From the NCBI GenBank assembly GCA_018224315.1, contig JAGTVF010000217.1, forward strand, positions 1-6,450: a stretch of 6,450 bases of DNA, read 5' to 3'. Under the pieces are notes generated by a model. It was not told the origin of the DNA. It searched no databases and was given only the letters and a program-made list of their open reading frames with translations. Origin of the DNA: Desulfobacterales bacterium. GTDB lineage: Bacteria; Desulfobacterota; Desulfobacteria; Desulfobacterales; Desulfosalsimonadaceae. Below, one piece after another: positions 5,796 to 6,450 of this stretch (position 1 is the stretch's first letter; each line of letters opens with the position of its first letter). The translations under genes were made by a program, and so were the position numbers.

Positions 5796-6450
5796 CTGCT
5801 CAATGCGCTCAAGGTCCAGCTGATAGCCCAAAACGCCATGACGCTCGATCACAATCTTATCTGCCGGCCTGAGGCCGCCTTCATCGGCGGATCCGGCCGG
5901 CGTCCGGGTCACAGAAACGGTCTGGGTCTTTTTTCTGCCCGGGCTATATTCAATGATTTGGGAATGGTTTGGGTTAACCTGCACCACGTCCAGAAAACCG
6001 CCGTCGTCGAGTAAATAGCGGCACACCGGCTGGTTTTCGGAATTTTTCCCTGCACCGACCATCAAGCCCCGGGGCGGCAGAAACACCTGCCGGATATCGG
6101 CAAACAGACGTTCAGCGAATTTTTCACTCTCAAACGGGCCAATGGCGCGCTCAACCCGGATGTCGCCATTGGCCTGCCCTGAAAACAGCACCAGGCCCTC
6201 GATGCTCATGATCACGCACTTGATCCGGCCGGACTGCGGTGACACCCGGGTGACGGAAATGCCCTGGTAAACCTCATCATTGGGCATCCGGGCGGTCATG
6301 GAATGCACAACCTGCCCGGGCACATCTGCAAACACCGCCCTGCAGTCCGCTTTGACCCGGGATTCAGATACGGGGCGCTCCGGCTTGATTTCCGGCAGCC
6401 CGGCACATCCGGCGGTCATAAAAGCCAGAAAAACCAGGATCAGTGCCGGC
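5772..6450 (-). CDS. Putative lipoprotein of unknown function (5' end beyond the window)
   Basis: A minus-strand reading frame that stays open to the right edge, so its true start lies outside the window. The first in-window ATG (6417-6419) is internal to a signal peptide: the codons upstream of it encode PALILVFLAF, and with MTAGCAG they form a hydrophobic stretch ending in the lipobox TAGC. The protein is therefore most likely a lipoprotein, acylated on the Cys whose codon lies at about 6405-6407. About 211 residues follow that Cys. The mature part has beta-strand-like segments (IKCVIMSIEGLVLFSG), an acidic/aromatic stretch (FAERLFADIRQVFLPPRG), CRYLLDDGGFLDVV, and a basic turn GRKKTQ before a final stretch ending at Pro. 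The middle faintly recalls the DUF3261 or LolB-type lipoproteins of aryl-polyene clusters, but no diagnostic motif is seen. It converges with the operon, so its regulation is independent. Its partners lie to the right. Confidence 0.78.
   Translation of the reverse strand, partial: PALILVFLAFMTAGCAGLPEIKPERPVSESRVKADCRAVFADVPGQVVHSMTARMPNDEVYQGISVTRVSPQSGRIKCVIMSIEGLVLFSGQANGDIRVERAIGPFESEKFAERLFADIRQVFLPPRGLMVGAGKNSENQPVCRYLLDDGGFLDVVQVNPNHSQIIEYSPGRKKTQTVSVTRTPAGSADEGGLRPADKIVIERHGVLGYQLDLERIEQNPDSATP

Noticed and set aside
5655..6014. A plus-strand open frame crossing the junction of the two convergent genes
   Set aside because: It overlaps the end of the coiled-coil gene in another frame and runs antisense to the lipoprotein gene. 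It has no good ribosome site and no recognisable fold.
1..6450. CRISPR arrays, tRNA or rRNA genes, insertion sequences, riboswitches
   Set aside because: No regularly spaced repeats, cloverleaf-like segments, transposase motifs or long non-coding stretches are visible. The longest gap between genes is only 13 bases.

Overview
The window is a GC-rich stretch of about 60% G+C by eye, dense in CGG/CCG/GCC codons and almost without intergenic space. It is bacterial and clearly Gram-negative: it has an LpxL-type acyltransferase, a Sec-exported coiled-coil protein and a lipoprotein. Gene content and protein style fit a Desulfobacterota (sulfate-reducer-like) genome, but the lineage is inferred from general resemblance, not from a marker gene.

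Positions 19-5758 hold five genes on the + strand, packed as one operon: an LpxL/HtrB-like lipid acyltransferase (19-888), a 721-residue double ketosynthase (901-3066), a cobalamin-binding radical SAM enzyme (3063-4421), a membrane-anchored NodB-type polysaccharide deacetylase (4418-5266) and an exported coiled-coil protein (5279-5758). Two junctions are 4-base ATGA stop/start overlaps and the other two are 12-base gaps with good Shine-Dalgarno sequences. The operon probably begins upstream of the window, since the first gene starts right at the left edge and no promoter is visible. A minus-strand lipoprotein gene (5772 to beyond 6450) converges on the operon with a 13-base gap.

Together the genes read as part of a dedicated lipid or polyene pathway. 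The double ketosynthase would build an acyl/polyketide chain on an acyl carrier protein that is not in the window. The radical SAM/B12 enzyme would modify the chain or its head group, probably by C-methylation or a rearrangement. The acyltransferase would move the chain to an acceptor, and the deacetylase would trim an N-acyl sugar on a glycolipid intermediate. The coiled-coil protein and the lipoprotein are envelope proteins of unknown role. The layout recalls aryl-polyene/flexirubin-type clusters but is not a canonical one.

The most notable feature is the double ketosynthase. Its N-terminal half is a complete Cys-His-His ketosynthase. Its C-terminal half is a decayed ketosynthase in which the nucleophile position aligns with Gln, the hallmark of chain-length factors (KS-beta). 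The gene therefore looks like a natural KS-alpha/chain-length-factor fusion.
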